The notes below the pieces were generated by a model. It saw only the letters and a list, made by a program, of their open reading frames with translations, made no database searches and had not been told where the DNA came from. Below, in pieces: positions 17,937 through 26,841 of a stretch of 64,000 nt of DNA. The position numbers and the translations under genes were made by a program. Every line of letters begins with the position of its first letter. Positions within the stretch are counted from its first letter, which is position 1. The stretch spans positions 62,001 to 126,000 of the forward strand of contig NZ_FQYW01000006.1 of the NCBI RefSeq assembly GCF_900141865.1. The letters are read 5' to 3'. Origin of the DNA: Anaerovibrio lipolyticus DSM 3074. GTDB taxonomy: Bacteria; Bacillota; Negativicutes; Selenomonadales; Selenomonadaceae.

Positions 17937-19874
17937 TTATGCTGCAGCTGCTTCTCTGCTAGTGCGGCGTTTTCTCTGCAACAGCATGATTGCAACTAAG
18001 ATGATCATACCAGGAATATCGGTTTCGACACCTGGAATAATCATCAAAATACCACCTACAAAGAGGATAACCCGTTCAATAGGCTTGCTGTGATCGGCCA
18101 GATAGCCAATCATTGCAGAGCTTACACCAACCATTCCCAATATTGCCGTGACCGTGGAGAATATCAATCCAAAGGCCGTGGCATTTATCATCAATATCAT
18201 TGGCGACATTACAAATATGTACGGTATGATGAAGGCTCCTATAGCCAGCTTCGACGCATTTACACCTGTCATCAGCGGTTTACCGCCACTGATACCCGAG
18301 GCCGCATAGGCCGCCAAGGCTACAGGTGGTGTTACATCCGCAATTATTCCGAAGTAGAACACGAACATGTGGGCAGCCAATACCGGTACACCCATCTGCA
18401 CAAGAGCCGGAGCCGCAATAGTTGATGTAATTACATAGTTTGCGGTGGTAGGAACGCCCATGCCCAAAATGATTGAAGTAATCATGGTAAAGAACATTGT
18501 AAGGAGCAAATTGCCTCCGGACAATGCCAAGAGACCAGATGCCAGCTTCAAGCCAATACCAGTCTTGGTTACAACACCAATAATGATACCTGCGGAAGCA
18601 CATGCAATAACAACGCCCAATACATTACGGGCACCAGCCTCCAAGCCCTTGATAATCTCGATTGGCTTCATGCGGGTGGACTTTCTTAAAGCAGATGCCA
18701 CAATAGAAAGCACAATTGCTACCAGTGCAGCACGCATTGGAGTATAACCGGTTACCAACAGATAAACAATAACTACCAGCGGAATAGCCAAATGACCGCG
18801 TTCCTTGAAGATAACCCATGCCTTTGGCAGCTGATCACGAGGTACACCCTTCAAATTATTGCGCTTGGCTTCTAGATGAACACCCAGCCACAAGCCTGTA
18901 AAGTACAAAATTGCTGGAATTACAGCAGCTGCGACGATATCAATATAAGGCACACCTACAAACTCCGCCATGAGAAATGCAGCAGCGCCCATTACTGGTG
19001 GCATCAGCTGACCACCAGTGGAGGATGCGGCCTCAACTGCTCCCGCAAATTCCTTGCGATAGCCCAGCTTTTTCATCATTGGGATAGTAAAGCTTCCGGT
19101 GCCGGCAACATTAGCAACGGAGCTTCCGGATACAGTACCCATAAGGGCACTGGAAAGTACAGCTACCTTTGCCGGGCCACCACTGGCCCAACCAGCTATT
19201 GCATTGGCAATATCGATGAAGAATTTGCCCAATCCAGTTGATTCCAGATAAGCACCAAACAAAATAAACAGGAATATGAAGGTCGACGATACCCCCAACG
19301 GAATACCAAAAATACCCTCAGTAGTAAAATACAAGTGACCTACCAGCTGTTCTATGGACAATCCTCTGTGAGCAAGAACTCCAGGCATATAAGGTCCTGC
19401 AAATGCGTAGGTTAAAAATACCAACACCACAACAACCATTGGGATACCAACTACACGGCGAGTGGCCTCCACCACCAGCAGCAGACCGAGAACACCAATT
19501 ATCATATCTGTAGGTGTTACCATACCAGCACGCATGGCCAGCTCACGGTACATAATACAGATGTAAGCAGGTGCTGCAGCACCCAATATTGACAGGAGCA
19601 CATCAAATGGGTGGACTTTGGTTCTGGACCAGGATTTTCTGGTAGGATAAAGTAAATATGACAGCGCCAAGGCGAACCCTAAATGCACAGCTCTCTGGAG
19701 CTGGGCATCCAGTACACCAAAGATAGCGGTATATAACTGGAATACTGAAAACGTAATTGCAATGGCCGAAACAATCTTGGCCATAACCCCTGTATACAGC
19801 ATAGTATCTGACTCTTTATCGTACTTTTTCAGCACTTCGGCGGCCAGTTCTTTTTCATCTTTTTCTTCTGCCAT
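17937..19874 (-). CDS. TRAP transporter permease, 4TM/12TM fusion (TAXI type)
   Basis: Membrane subunit of a tripartite ATP-independent periplasmic transporter, here with the small (DctQ-like) and large (DctM-like) subunits fused in one 645-residue chain. Hydrophobic segments run through nearly the whole protein after a charged cytosolic N-terminus (MAEEKDEKELAAEV). The DctM part shows SGSSVANVAGTGSFTIPMMKKLGYRKEFAGAVEAASSTGGQLMPPVMGAAAF and GMGVPTTANYVITSTIAAPAL, typical of the TAXI-linked 4TM/12TM family. It lies 26 nt after the DUF1850 gene in one operon with the binding lipoprotein. Substrate cannot be told from sequence; dicarboxylates or amino acids such as glutamate are known for relatives. 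Confidence 0.92.
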   Translation of the reverse strand: MAEEKDEKELAAEVLKKYDKESDTMLYTGVMAKIVSAIAITFSVFQLYTAIFGVLDAQLQRAVHLGFALALSYLLYPTRKSWSRTKVHPFDVLLSILGAAAPAYICIMYRELAMRAGMVTPTDMIIGVLGLLLVVEATRRVVGIPMVVVVLVFLTYAFAGPYMPGVLAHRGLSIEQLVGHLYFTTEGIFGIPLGVSSTFIFLFILFGAYLESTGLGKFFIDIANAIAGWASGGPAKVAVLSSALMGTVSGSSVANVAGTGSFTIPMMKKLGYRKEFAGAVEAASSTGGQLMPPVMGAAAFLMAEFVGVPYIDIVAAAVIPAILYFTGLWLGVHLEAKRNNLKGVPRDQLPKAWVIFKERGHLAIPLVVIVYLLVTGYTPMRAALVAIVLSIVASALRKSTRMKPIEIIKGLEAGARNVLGVVIACASAGIIIGVVTKTGIGLKLASGLLALSGGNLLLTMFFTMITSIILGMGVPTTANYVITSTIAAPALVQMGVPVLAAHMFVFYFGIIADVTPPVALAAYAASGISGGKPLMTGVNASKLAIGAFIIPYIFVMSPMILMINATAFGLIFSTVTAILGMVGVSSAMIGYLADHSKPIERVILFVGGILMIIPGVETDIPGMIILVAIMLLQRKRRTSREAAAA

Positions 19875-19900
19875 AGCTGTATAATCCCTCCTTCTTACCG

Positions 19901-20437
19901 TTACCTTAAAAAGGTCTTATATCTAGGTATAATAACAATATCTATTTTTTGACCAGGCTCAAACATTTCATAAAGCTCAAATTTCTGATCATCAACCGTA
20001 ACCGTCAGCTTAGTACCCACTCCAGTACGCAGGTTCAATTCATTGAAGTGACGGTTCATATCATCCATAATAAAGGCATTTCCTTCCTGTCGGAAGGCAC
20101 CATCTGACTCCATAAAAGGCAATCCAACACCAAAGGAATGATATTTGGTGGAATTCAGCACAAAACCTTTTAGCTTCTCATCGGGGACGAGAAACTCCTC
20201 CACTAAAGTCTTTTGTACTGAATGTATAAAGCTTATTTCCAGTTTGGTTTCTGGTGTAACATTCATAGTTACAACTTTTTGAGTTTCATTTCCATATATA
20301 CTGAGCATTGGCCTTGTCAGCCACCAGCCGGTACAGCACAAGACCAATACCAGTATACATGATGCAAGTATTCTTTTTATCATTTTAAAAAGGGGAGCTG
20401 AAAGAATGGCTTCTATAACAGCTCCCATAGCTTTCAT
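19901..20437 (-). CDS. DUF1850 protein linked to the TAXI-TRAP transporter
   Basis: Unknown function. The 178-residue protein has one hydrophobic segment (about 20-42, cytosolic or signal-anchor) and an extracytoplasmic domain with the DUF1850 pattern: LEISFIHSVQKTLVEEFLV, a STKYHSFGVGLPF block and a basic C-terminus. It sits between the TAXI lipoprotein gene (6 nt away) and the permease gene, the usual place for DUF1850. An internal ATG at 20383 (MIKRILAS) would give a shorter N-terminus but has no ribosome-binding site. It may act as an accessory subunit; that is inference from genome context. Confidence 0.8.
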   Translation of the reverse strand: MKAMGAVIEAILSAPLFKMIKRILASCILVLVLCCTGWWLTRPMLSIYGNETQKVVTMNVTPETKLEISFIHSVQKTLVEEFLVPDEKLKGFVLNSTKYHSFGVGLPFMESDGAFRQEGNAFIMDDMNRHFNELNLRTGVGTKLTVTVDDQKFELYEMFEPGQKIDIVIIPRYKTFLR

Positions 20438-20443
20438 ATTCTC

Positions 20444-21394
20444 TTACTCTTTAAAGAACTTCTCAGCACCGGCATTCATAGGAATTGGCATACCCTTAAC
20501 TGCGCCTTCCTTGCTAATAGCCTTTGCTGCTGCATGTGCTGCCTGAATGCGATCAAGGTGAGTGAAGAGAGCCTTGGTGATTTCATAACCAAGAGCATCG
20601 TCAACCTTGTCAGAGCATACGAGCATAGCCATAACAGAAATAGCCTCTACTGGCTCAGTCATGCCATAAGTACCTGCTGGAATAGTAACCTTGGTGTAGA
20701 ATGGATACTTGGCAATCAAAGCATCAGCCTTTGCAGCCTCTACAGGAAGCAGACGAACCTTGTTCTGGGAAGCAATATCCTGTACTGCAGCAGTAGGATA
20801 ACCAGCGGTGAGGAATGCTGCATCAACGTTACCGTCCTTTAATGCGCTTGCAGCCTCACTGAAGGAAAGGAACTGCTCATCAATATCATCATAAGTAATG
20901 CCATAAGCGGCGAGAATCTGACGTGCATTGGCCTCAGCACCACTACCCATAGCACCTACTGCAACGCGCTTACCCTTCAAATCTGCAATTGTCTTGATGC
21001 CCTTACCATCAAGAGTTACAATCTGACAGGTCTCTGGATACAGAGTAGCAATACCCTTAATGTTTTCTACCTTCTTGCCTTCGAACATCTCTGTGCCGTT
21101 AGCAGCATAGTAGGTAATATCGTTCTGAACGATAGCCAGATCCACCTGACCTTCTTTCAACATATTGATGTTTGCTACAGTTGCACCAGTACTCTGAGCG
21201 CTTGCGTTCATGCCCTTAATCTCATTGTTCAGGATCTCAGACATTGCGCCACCGATTGGATAGTAGGTACCAGCAGTACCACCAGTAGCAATGTTCAGGA
21301 ATTTCTTACCGCCATCGCCGCCGCAACCTGCAACCAGTGCAATAATTGTCACCAGCATGACGCTTAACAGAGAAAGTTTGCCAAACAGTTTCAT
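20444..21394 (-). CDS. TAXI-family TRAP transporter solute-binding lipoprotein
   Basis: Extracytoplasmic receptor of the TRAP system. The 316 residues begin with a lipoprotein signal (MKLFGKLSLLSVM to the lipobox LVAGC, lipid-modified Cys at 24), then the TAXI start FLNIATGGTAGTYYPIGGAMSEIL and VDLAIVQNDITYYA, both typical. The lipobox implies anchoring to a membrane rather than free diffusion. First gene of the operon, with a good promoter 70 nt upstream. Codon use is biased toward that of abundant proteins, as expected for a receptor. Confidence 0.95.
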   Translation of the reverse strand: MKLFGKLSLLSVMLVTIIALVAGCGGDGGKKFLNIATGGTAGTYYPIGGAMSEILNNEIKGMNASAQSTGATVANINMLKEGQVDLAIVQNDITYYAANGTEMFEGKKVENIKGIATLYPETCQIVTLDGKGIKTIADLKGKRVAVGAMGSGAEANARQILAAYGITYDDIDEQFLSFSEAASALKDGNVDAAFLTAGYPTAAVQDIASQNKVRLLPVEAAKADALIAKYPFYTKVTIPAGTYGMTEPVEAISVMAMLVCSDKVDDALGYEITKALFTHLDRIQAAHAAAKAISKEGAVKGMPIPMNAGAEKFFKE

Positions 21395-21461
21395 TTCTTA
21401 TTCCTCCTTATACATTTACACCTCAAAACCCCTTATAAAGTTTTGGCATACAACAAATAAT

Positions 21462-21490
21462 ATTATATCATAATATTATTTTATTGTCAT
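21462..21490 (-). promoter_or_regulatory. promoter of the TAXI-TRAP operon
   Basis: Minus strand ATGACA, 17 nt spacer, TATAAT in an AT-rich 160 nt gap. Confidence 0.65.
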
Positions 21491-21554
21491 AGTAGATATA
21501 ACAAAATTGTTAAATTATAATGTATACACGGAAATAACCAAACCAAGGTTAATT

Positions 21555-22295
21555 TTATCGTTCAATTAACCCATTACACAGATCCTTCACTACCTCACTG
21601 GCTACGATAAGGCCGGCAACTGAAGGAACGAACGACACGCTGCCTGGAACAGCCTTTTTTGATGCACCATTGGAAGCATCATCTGTCTCCCCAGATTTTT
21701 TCTTTGGCTTAATAGGTTCTTCTTTGGAATAGACCACCTTAAGCTTCTTCACTCCCAGCTTTTTCAGCTTCTGACGCATCACTCTTGCCAAGGGACACAC
21801 GCTGGTTTTATATATATCCGAAACCTCAAATTCTGCCGGATTAAGCTTATTGCCAGCTCCCATGCTGCTGATAATCGGTATTCCCATTTTATCAGCCTGC
21901 ACAGCCAAGTCTATTTTGGCTGTCACTGTGTCTATGGCATCCACAATATAATCAATCTTCCCCTTGAGGAATTTATCCCGGTTATCTGGCAGATAAAAAT
22001 CCTCAATTGTTTCTACCACCGCCTTTGGATTAATCTCCTTTATGCGTTCAGCCATAAGCCTGGTCTTGTACTGCCCCACTGTACTTGTGAGTGCATGTAA
22101 CTGCCGGTTGATATTGCTTACACTGACTACATCATTGTCTATAAGCAAAAAATGCCCGATACCGCATCTGGCCAAGGCTTCAACGGTATATGAACCAACA
22201 CCACCAACACCAAAAATAACTACACGGCTACCGGACATCTTCGTCAGAGCCACTTCTCCCAGAAGCAGCTCTGTCCTTTCAAAACGAGTTTCCAT
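21555..22295 (-). CDS. tcdA: tRNA threonylcarbamoyladenosine dehydratase TcdA
   Basis: E1/ThiF-like enzyme that uses ATP to cyclise t6A to ct6A at tRNA position 37. The 246 residues show the nucleotide-binding motif VVIFGVGGVGSYTVEALARCGIG, IDNDVVSVSNINRQLHAL, DAIDTVTAKIDL and ISSMGAGNKLNP, then CPLARVMRQKLKKLGVKKL of the TcdA/YgdL group. It follows the ftsZ-like gene by 11 nt with only a weak ribosome-binding site, so translation is probably coupled. A sulfur carrier partner (CsdE or SufE type) is not in the window. Confidence 0.92.
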   Translation of the reverse strand: METRFERTELLLGEVALTKMSGSRVVIFGVGGVGSYTVEALARCGIGHFLLIDNDVVSVSNINRQLHALTSTVGQYKTRLMAERIKEINPKAVVETIEDFYLPDNRDKFLKGKIDYIVDAIDTVTAKIDLAVQADKMGIPIISSMGAGNKLNPAEFEVSDIYKTSVCPLARVMRQKLKKLGVKKLKVVYSKEEPIKPKKKSGETDDASNGASKKAVPGSVSFVPSVAGLIVASEVVKDLCNGLIER

Positions 22296-22306
22296 AAATC
22301 TATTTA

Positions 22307-23497
22307 TTAATCTTTCTTTTCTTCTATTTTAACTGCATTTACACTGCTACCTCCCATGTGGGCAGGACGCTTCATAAAGCCAATAAGCTCAGGACCATCA
22401 TTGGTCTGAACATTTCCCTCTGCATCTGGCTGAGGCTCTGGCTTTTTATCCACGTAAAGCGGTGGAACAGGATTAGGTGCTTCCACCTTGCCAAACTGAA
22501 TTGGCTTTACAATGCTGTTTTTATCAGCAAGCACAGCAGGGTCAAAGTTAGTGGCTATAACTGTAGCTCTTACTCTTTCCCCCATATTATCATCAACAAC
22601 CAAACCAATAATATTCTCTACATCCGGATGGGTGTTATCATAAAGGAATTCATTGGCTTCCCTAACATCATGGAGAGGCAAATCCTTGCTGCCTGTCAGA
22701 TTTACTATAAGTCCACGGGCACCCTTAATGGATGTCTCAATAAGCGGAGAACTAATTGCAGTCTGAACAGCCTCCAAGGCATTGGCTCCCTCACCCATAC
22801 CCATGACAGCATCACAGTTCTCACCACTCTTAAAAATGGTTGTAACATCTGCAAAATCCACATTAATAACGCCTGTGGTCTGAATCATTTCCACTATGCT
22901 GCTGATGGACTGACGCAATACATCATCCACCATGCTGAAGGACTCACCGACAGACTTCTGTTTAAACTCAGGCAGACGCTGAATATTATCATTTTTAACC
23001 TCAACCAGAGCATCCATGTGCTCACGCAGGAGCTTTACGCCATCCCGTGCGACTTCCATTTTACGGCTGCCCTCATGGGAAAATGGTAATGTTACCATAC
23101 CCACTGTAAGGATGCCCATATCATGGGCAATCTTAGCTACTACAGGTGCCGCACCGGTGCCAACGCCTTTACCCATGCCAGCAGTAATGAATACTAAATC
23201 AGCTCCCTGAATTGCCTCTGCAATCTGATCCGCATCAGAAATAGCTGCTGACTGTCCCTTTTCAGGATCGCCACCAGTACCACGACCTCTAGTTAAATTT
23301 GCACCTATCAAAACTGCAGGAATACCTGCAGCATCAAGGATTCTGAGCTGACGCACATCCGTATTGACAGCTACAAGCTGGCTCTTGTCCATACCATCCT
23401 CAGCAAGACGGGCCAAAACATTATTGCCGCCACCACCGACACCAACGATTTTTATAGTAACAACTGCTCCTCTTATTGAAGAATTAGATTCAGTCAT
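22307..23497 (-). CDS. FtsZ-like tubulin-fold GTPase, divergent
   Basis: 396 residues with a complete FtsZ core: IKIVGVGGGGNNVLARL, AVNTDVRQLR, AGMGKGVGTGAAPV in place of the FtsZ tubulin signature AGMGGGTGTGAAPV, GRGTGGDPEKG in place of G-GAG-NPE, an intact synergy (T7) loop INVDFADVTTIF, and a long variable tail ending with an FtsZ-like IGFMKRP peptide and a basic stretch. Start: ATG of MTESNSS, with GGGGAGG upstream. The gene lies between an EamA transporter gene and tcdA, not in a division and cell wall cluster, so I take it as a second FtsZ paralogue; whether it is the only one in the genome cannot be told here. It may polymerise or modulate the main FtsZ. Confidence 0.82.
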   Translation of the reverse strand: MTESNSSIRGAVVTIKIVGVGGGGNNVLARLAEDGMDKSQLVAVNTDVRQLRILDAAGIPAVLIGANLTRGRGTGGDPEKGQSAAISDADQIAEAIQGADLVFITAGMGKGVGTGAAPVVAKIAHDMGILTVGMVTLPFSHEGSRKMEVARDGVKLLREHMDALVEVKNDNIQRLPEFKQKSVGESFSMVDDVLRQSISSIVEMIQTTGVINVDFADVTTIFKSGENCDAVMGMGEGANALEAVQTAISSPLIETSIKGARGLIVNLTGSKDLPLHDVREANEFLYDNTHPDVENIIGLVVDDNMGERVRATVIATNFDPAVLADKNSIVKPIQFGKVEAPNPVPPLYVDKKPEPQPDAEGNVQTNDGPELIGFMKRPAHMGGSSVNAVKIEEKKD

Positions 23498-23550
23498 CCT
23501 TACAATCCTCCCCATAGTGTAAAAGAATCCCATATTTCTTCTATACTATA

Positions 23551-24441
23551 CTATATTTTAAACGAATGATTTCTTATAATAACACTGCCTTGAGTAATCA
23601 GCATTCCCATTAGCATCATCATACAGCCAAACACCTCTATATGGGACATTTGCTCATTAAGCACGAACCAGCCACCCACAGCGCCAAATACTGACTCAAG
23701 ACTCATTATAATAGCGGCATGAGCTGGTTCTGCATATTTCTGCCCCACAATCTGCAAGGTAAAGGCTATTCCGGAGGACATTACCCCGGCAAAAGCTATT
23801 GGAAACCAAGCATCTACAATGTGTTGCCATACTACACTCTCCATGGCAAAGGCGGCTATACCGTTAAGCACAGCACAAACCACCAGCTGAGATGCCGATA
23901 TATCTATGTTATCCTTTTTATCCGCAAAACGGTCAATATACATAATATGCAATGACCAAAATATAGAGCAGATAAAAGCAAGAACATCACCGTAATTTAA
24001 GTCAAAATCTCCCTTTATGGACAAGCAATATAGCCCCACTAGAGCTGCCAAGGCACCTATCCAATTTTCCAGCTTCAATATTTTCCCTATGGCCACTGAA
24101 ATAATCGGGACAAAAATAATATATAAGCAGGTTATAAATGCTGTTTTACCGGCAGTCGTATACTGCAGCGCACACTGCTGAAAGGCGGAAGCCACAAACA
24201 TAATTACGCCGGCGCCCATGCCGGCCTTCCAGCCTGAGTAATATTCACCATGCTCCTTGGCATCACGGCGTTTTCCTCTAAAGCCATACCAAATAACAAA
24301 TATGGCCATAACGCCTACCACATAGCGAGCAAAGCCGTAGGTAAAGGGGCCAATATTGTCCATTCCAACAAGCTGGGCCACAAATGTGATTCCCCAAATA
24401 AAAGCTGCCAACAACAGACATAAGCTTCCTCTTAACTTCAA
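23551..24441 (-). CDS. DMT-family (EamA) inner-membrane transporter
   Basis: 296 residues with ten predicted membrane helices in two EamA repeats (LLLAAFIWGITFVAQLVGMDNIGPFTYGFARY near the start and FTLQIVGQKYAEPAHAAIIMSLESVFGAVGGWFVLNEQMSHIEVFGCMMMLMGML in the second). The start is TTG, 6 nt after GGGAGGGG. Substrate unknown; metabolite or amino acid export is usual. First gene of a short operon with ftsZ-like and tcdA. Confidence 0.88.
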   Translation of the reverse strand: MKLRGSLCLLLAAFIWGITFVAQLVGMDNIGPFTYGFARYVVGVMAIFVIWYGFRGKRRDAKEHGEYYSGWKAGMGAGVIMFVASAFQQCALQYTTAGKTAFITCLYIIFVPIISVAIGKILKLENWIGALAALVGLYCLSIKGDFDLNYGDVLAFICSIFWSLHIMYIDRFADKKDNIDISASQLVVCAVLNGIAAFAMESVVWQHIVDAWFPIAFAGVMSSGIAFTLQIVGQKYAEPAHAAIIMSLESVFGAVGGWFVLNEQMSHIEVFGCMMMLMGMLITQGSVIIRNHSFKI

Positions 24442-24464
24442 TCGATACCCCTCCCGACTACTTT

Positions 24465-24473
24465 ATTATAGCA
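24465..24473 (-). promoter_or_regulatory. extended -10 promoter upstream of the EamA gene
   Basis: Minus strand TGCTATAAT, about 25 nt before the TTG start codon. No convincing -35. The rest of the 24474-24621 gap is AT-rich and I see nothing else in it. Confidence 0.45.
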
Positions 24474-24621
24474 TAATTTGTAAAGAAAAAGGAATATTTT
24501 AACAATTTCAAATCATCCTTTTGCTAATTTTTTTAGCCAATTTGTCGTCTAATTTATATATACCATGTAAATTTCCTTTTTATTATAAAGACTATGGTAC
24601 TATTTCATATTATGTATAAAG

Positions 24622-24663
24622 AAAAAACTGCGGATGTATGACATCAAACAGCCATATCCGCAG
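24622..24663 (-). terminator. intrinsic terminator after dhaM
   Basis: Minus strand arms CTGCGGAT and ATCCGCAG around a 20 nt loop, followed by six T. Confidence 0.75.
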
Positions 24664-24698
24664 CCTCATATTATGTATTGTTATATTGGTAAAACCAA

Positions 24699-25085
24699 TC
24701 AGTTATCTAATTTTTTAGTATCTCTTGCTTCATCAACCTTTTCCTGAAGTTCCTCCAACGGAGTACCCAGTGATGCTTCCAGGGCTACTACAACGCCGCC
24801 TTCCACAACAGGACCATCCAGCATAACAATCTTACGGCCTTCCATTGCCTCAATAACCATTTCAGTGGTCATTACAGCACTGCCCATATCCATGAGAACT
24901 GCAACACCGTCATCAGAATAAACTTCCTCAACAGCATTGTAAATCTTCTCAAAGCTGGTACCAGGAGTACCATCGTCAAGACCGCCCGCTGCAACAATCT
25001 TTGCATCAGAAGCCATCAGTTTTGCCAATTCAACTACGCCCTCGGCCAAAGTCTGGCTATGAGAAACAATAACTACACCAACCAT
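24699..25085 (-). CDS. dhaM: dihydroxyacetone kinase phosphoryl donor subunit DhaM (EIIA domain only)
   Basis: Takes phosphate from HPr of the phosphotransferase system and passes it to ADP bound on DhaL. The 128-residue protein is a single mannose-type EIIA domain, with the phosphorylated His at position 9 (VIVSHSQTLAEG), GTSFEKI and DMGSAVMTTEMV. E. coli DhaM has extra HPr and EI domains; this short form is the one seen in lactic acid bacteria and other Firmicutes. Last gene of the dhaKLM set. Enzyme I and HPr are not in the window. Confidence 0.94.
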   Translation of the reverse strand: MVGVVIVSHSQTLAEGVVELAKLMASDAKIVAAGGLDDGTPGTSFEKIYNAVEEVYSDDGVAVLMDMGSAVMTTEMVIEAMEGRKIVMLDGPVVEGGVVVALEASLGTPLEELQEKVDEARDTKKLDN

Positions 25086-25108
25086 ATTTCAATTCTCCTT
25101 AAAAGAAA

Positions 25109-25141
25109 AGCCAGGCCCAGGAGCTTCCCCTAAGCCTGGCT
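25109..25141 (-). terminator. hairpin with T-run between dhaL and dhaM
   Basis: Minus strand arms AGCCAGGC and GCCTGGCT, with further pairing in the 17 nt loop, followed by TTTTCTTTT. Because dhaM lies beyond it, this could be a partial terminator setting the DhaL to DhaM ratio. Confidence 0.6.
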
Positions 25142-25157
25142 CTAGAAAACTTAATTA

Positions 25158-25763
25158 TCAGATGTTTGCCAACAGGGTCTCCAGCATATAGAATGCGGAG
25201 GTTGCGCCAGGGTCCTGATGACCAATACTACGGTCACCAATGTAGCTTGCGCGTCCCTTGGTAGCCTTGATGGTCTTGGTGTACTCCACACCGTCTTCAG
25301 CCGCCTTAACAGCCTTGGTCAAAGCATCCTTAAGATCCTCACCAGCCTCTATGCCTTCCTTCAATGCATCAAAAGCAGGGCAGAGAGCGTCCAGCATGGT
25401 TTTTTCGCCAGTGGTAGCCTTGCCACGCATCTGGATACCGCCAATGGCAGCCTCCATTGCCTCAACAAGGTCCTTGCCATCCATTTCGTTTTTGCCAGCC
25501 AGCTTGGCACCAGCCTTCATAAAAGCAGTACCATAAAGAGGACCGGCAGAACCGCCAACGGTGGATACCAGTGTCATACCAGTTGTTTTAAGGATACTTC
25601 CAATATCCTTTCCAGCCATAGCATCCAATTTTGCTACAACTGCATCAAAACCCTTAGCCATGTTTACACCGTGATCACCATCAGCAATCTCGTTGTCAAG
25701 TTCAGTGAGATAATCCTTTTCTTCATCGATCTTGGCAGCAATAGCCTTCAAGATGTCAATCAT
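25158..25763 (-). CDS. dhaL: dihydroxyacetone kinase ADP-binding subunit DhaL
   Basis: Holds a tightly bound ADP/ATP and two Mg ions and phosphorylates dihydroxyacetone carried by DhaK. The 201-residue helical barrel shows the metal motif LDNEIADGDHGVNMAKGF (family IGDGDHG), GGSAGPLYGTAF and ASYIGDRSIGHQDPGATSAF. The start is odd: the only ATG in frame (25763) has no ribosome-binding site, while a strong GAGGGGAG lies 27 nt further upstream with only a CTG in frame directly after it. The N-terminus should be treated as unsettled. Confidence 0.93.
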   Translation of the reverse strand: MIDILKAIAAKIDEEKDYLTELDNEIADGDHGVNMAKGFDAVVAKLDAMAGKDIGSILKTTGMTLVSTVGGSAGPLYGTAFMKAGAKLAGKNEMDGKDLVEAMEAAIGGIQMRGKATTGEKTMLDALCPAFDALKEGIEAGEDLKDALTKAVKAAEDGVEYTKTIKATKGRASYIGDRSIGHQDPGATSAFYMLETLLANI

Positions 25764-25804
25764 CTGTGCATTAGTAATCGTTTTAAACAGCTCCCCTCAG
25801 TTTA

Positions 25805-26794
25805 TTAGCGCTTCAGAGCTGGTGTATCTGCCTTTGCATTGTACAAGGACTTAAGTTCATCATCCAGACGAAGCAGAGTAATGGAGAAACCAGCCATCTC
25901 AATAGATGTCATATAGTTTCCTACCATAGTATCATAAATCTTAATACCCTTCTTGTCCAGATAATCATGAACGAAATTGTTAACAATGTACAATTCCATA
26001 AGAGGAGTACCACCCATGCCATTGACAATAACAGCTACTTCCTTGCCAACAAAATCAATATCATCAGTAATCTTATTGAGGAGCTCCTCAGCAATAGCAT
26101 TGGCAGGCTTTAAAGCCTCACGGGAAGTACCTGGCTCACCATGGATACCGATACCGATTTCCATCTCATTGTCAGCAAGCTCAAAACCAGGCTTGCCAGC
26201 TGCTGGCATGGTGCATGCTGTAATAGCCATACCCATGGTGCGAACGTTGGCAATAACCTTTTCAGCTACGGCCTTAACCTCTTCCAGGCTGGCCCCCTTC
26301 TCTGCCAATGCACCGGCAATCTTGTGTACCAGAACAGTACCAGCTACGCCACGACGGCCAGTAGTGTAAAGGGAATCCTTAACAGCTACATCATCGTTTA
26401 CTACTACATAATCAGCCTTGATGCCCTCATCCTTGGCCATATCAATAGCCATCTCAAAGTTCATGATATCACCGGTGTAGTTCTTTACGATACAGAGAAC
26501 ACCTTTATCAGTTGCTACAGCTTTAATGGCCTCGTAAATCTGGTCTGGAGTAGGAGATGTAAATACAGCACCTGCTACTGCACCGTCCAGCATGCCTTCC
26601 CCAACATAACCGCCATGTGCAGGCTCATGACCACTACCGCCACCGGAAACCAATGCAACCTTGCCTTCTTTTTTGTTGGCTCTTACTACAACAGTACCGC
26701 AATCCAATTTACGGAGCTTATCTGGTGCAGATTTTACCAAGCCAAGAATCATTTCCTCTTCAACATTTACAACTTCGTTAATGAGCTTCTTCAT
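25805..26794 (-). CDS. dhaK: dihydroxyacetone kinase substrate-binding subunit DhaK
   Basis: Binds dihydroxyacetone through a covalent hemiaminal to a His and presents it to DhaL. The 329-residue protein has VSGGGSGHEPAHGGYVG, KNYTGDIMNFEMA and the active-site His in GIGIHGEPGTSRE, then NGMGGTPLMELYI. The ATG of MKKLINEV has AGGAGGG 6 nt upstream, so a ten-codon upstream extension is rejected. First of dhaK-dhaL-dhaM, lying downstream of glpF and a terminator. Confidence 0.95.
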   Translation of the reverse strand: MKKLINEVVNVEEEMILGLVKSAPDKLRKLDCGTVVVRANKKEGKVALVSGGGSGHEPAHGGYVGEGMLDGAVAGAVFTSPTPDQIYEAIKAVATDKGVLCIVKNYTGDIMNFEMAIDMAKDEGIKADYVVVNDDVAVKDSLYTTGRRGVAGTVLVHKIAGALAEKGASLEEVKAVAEKVIANVRTMGMAITACTMPAAGKPGFELADNEMEIGIGIHGEPGTSREALKPANAIAEELLNKITDDIDFVGKEVAVIVNGMGGTPLMELYIVNNFVHDYLDKKGIKIYDTMVGNYMTSIEMAGFSITLLRLDDELKSLYNAKADTPALKR

Positions 26795-26841
26795 AAAAAT
26801 CCCTCCTGAAAAGTTAATAACCACTACTACCCCTGTCTAAT

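Noticed and set aside
22307-23497. Calling the ftsZ-like gene the main ftsZ
   Set aside because: Altered GTP-binding signature and non-division neighbourhood; the gene content outside the window is needed to decide.
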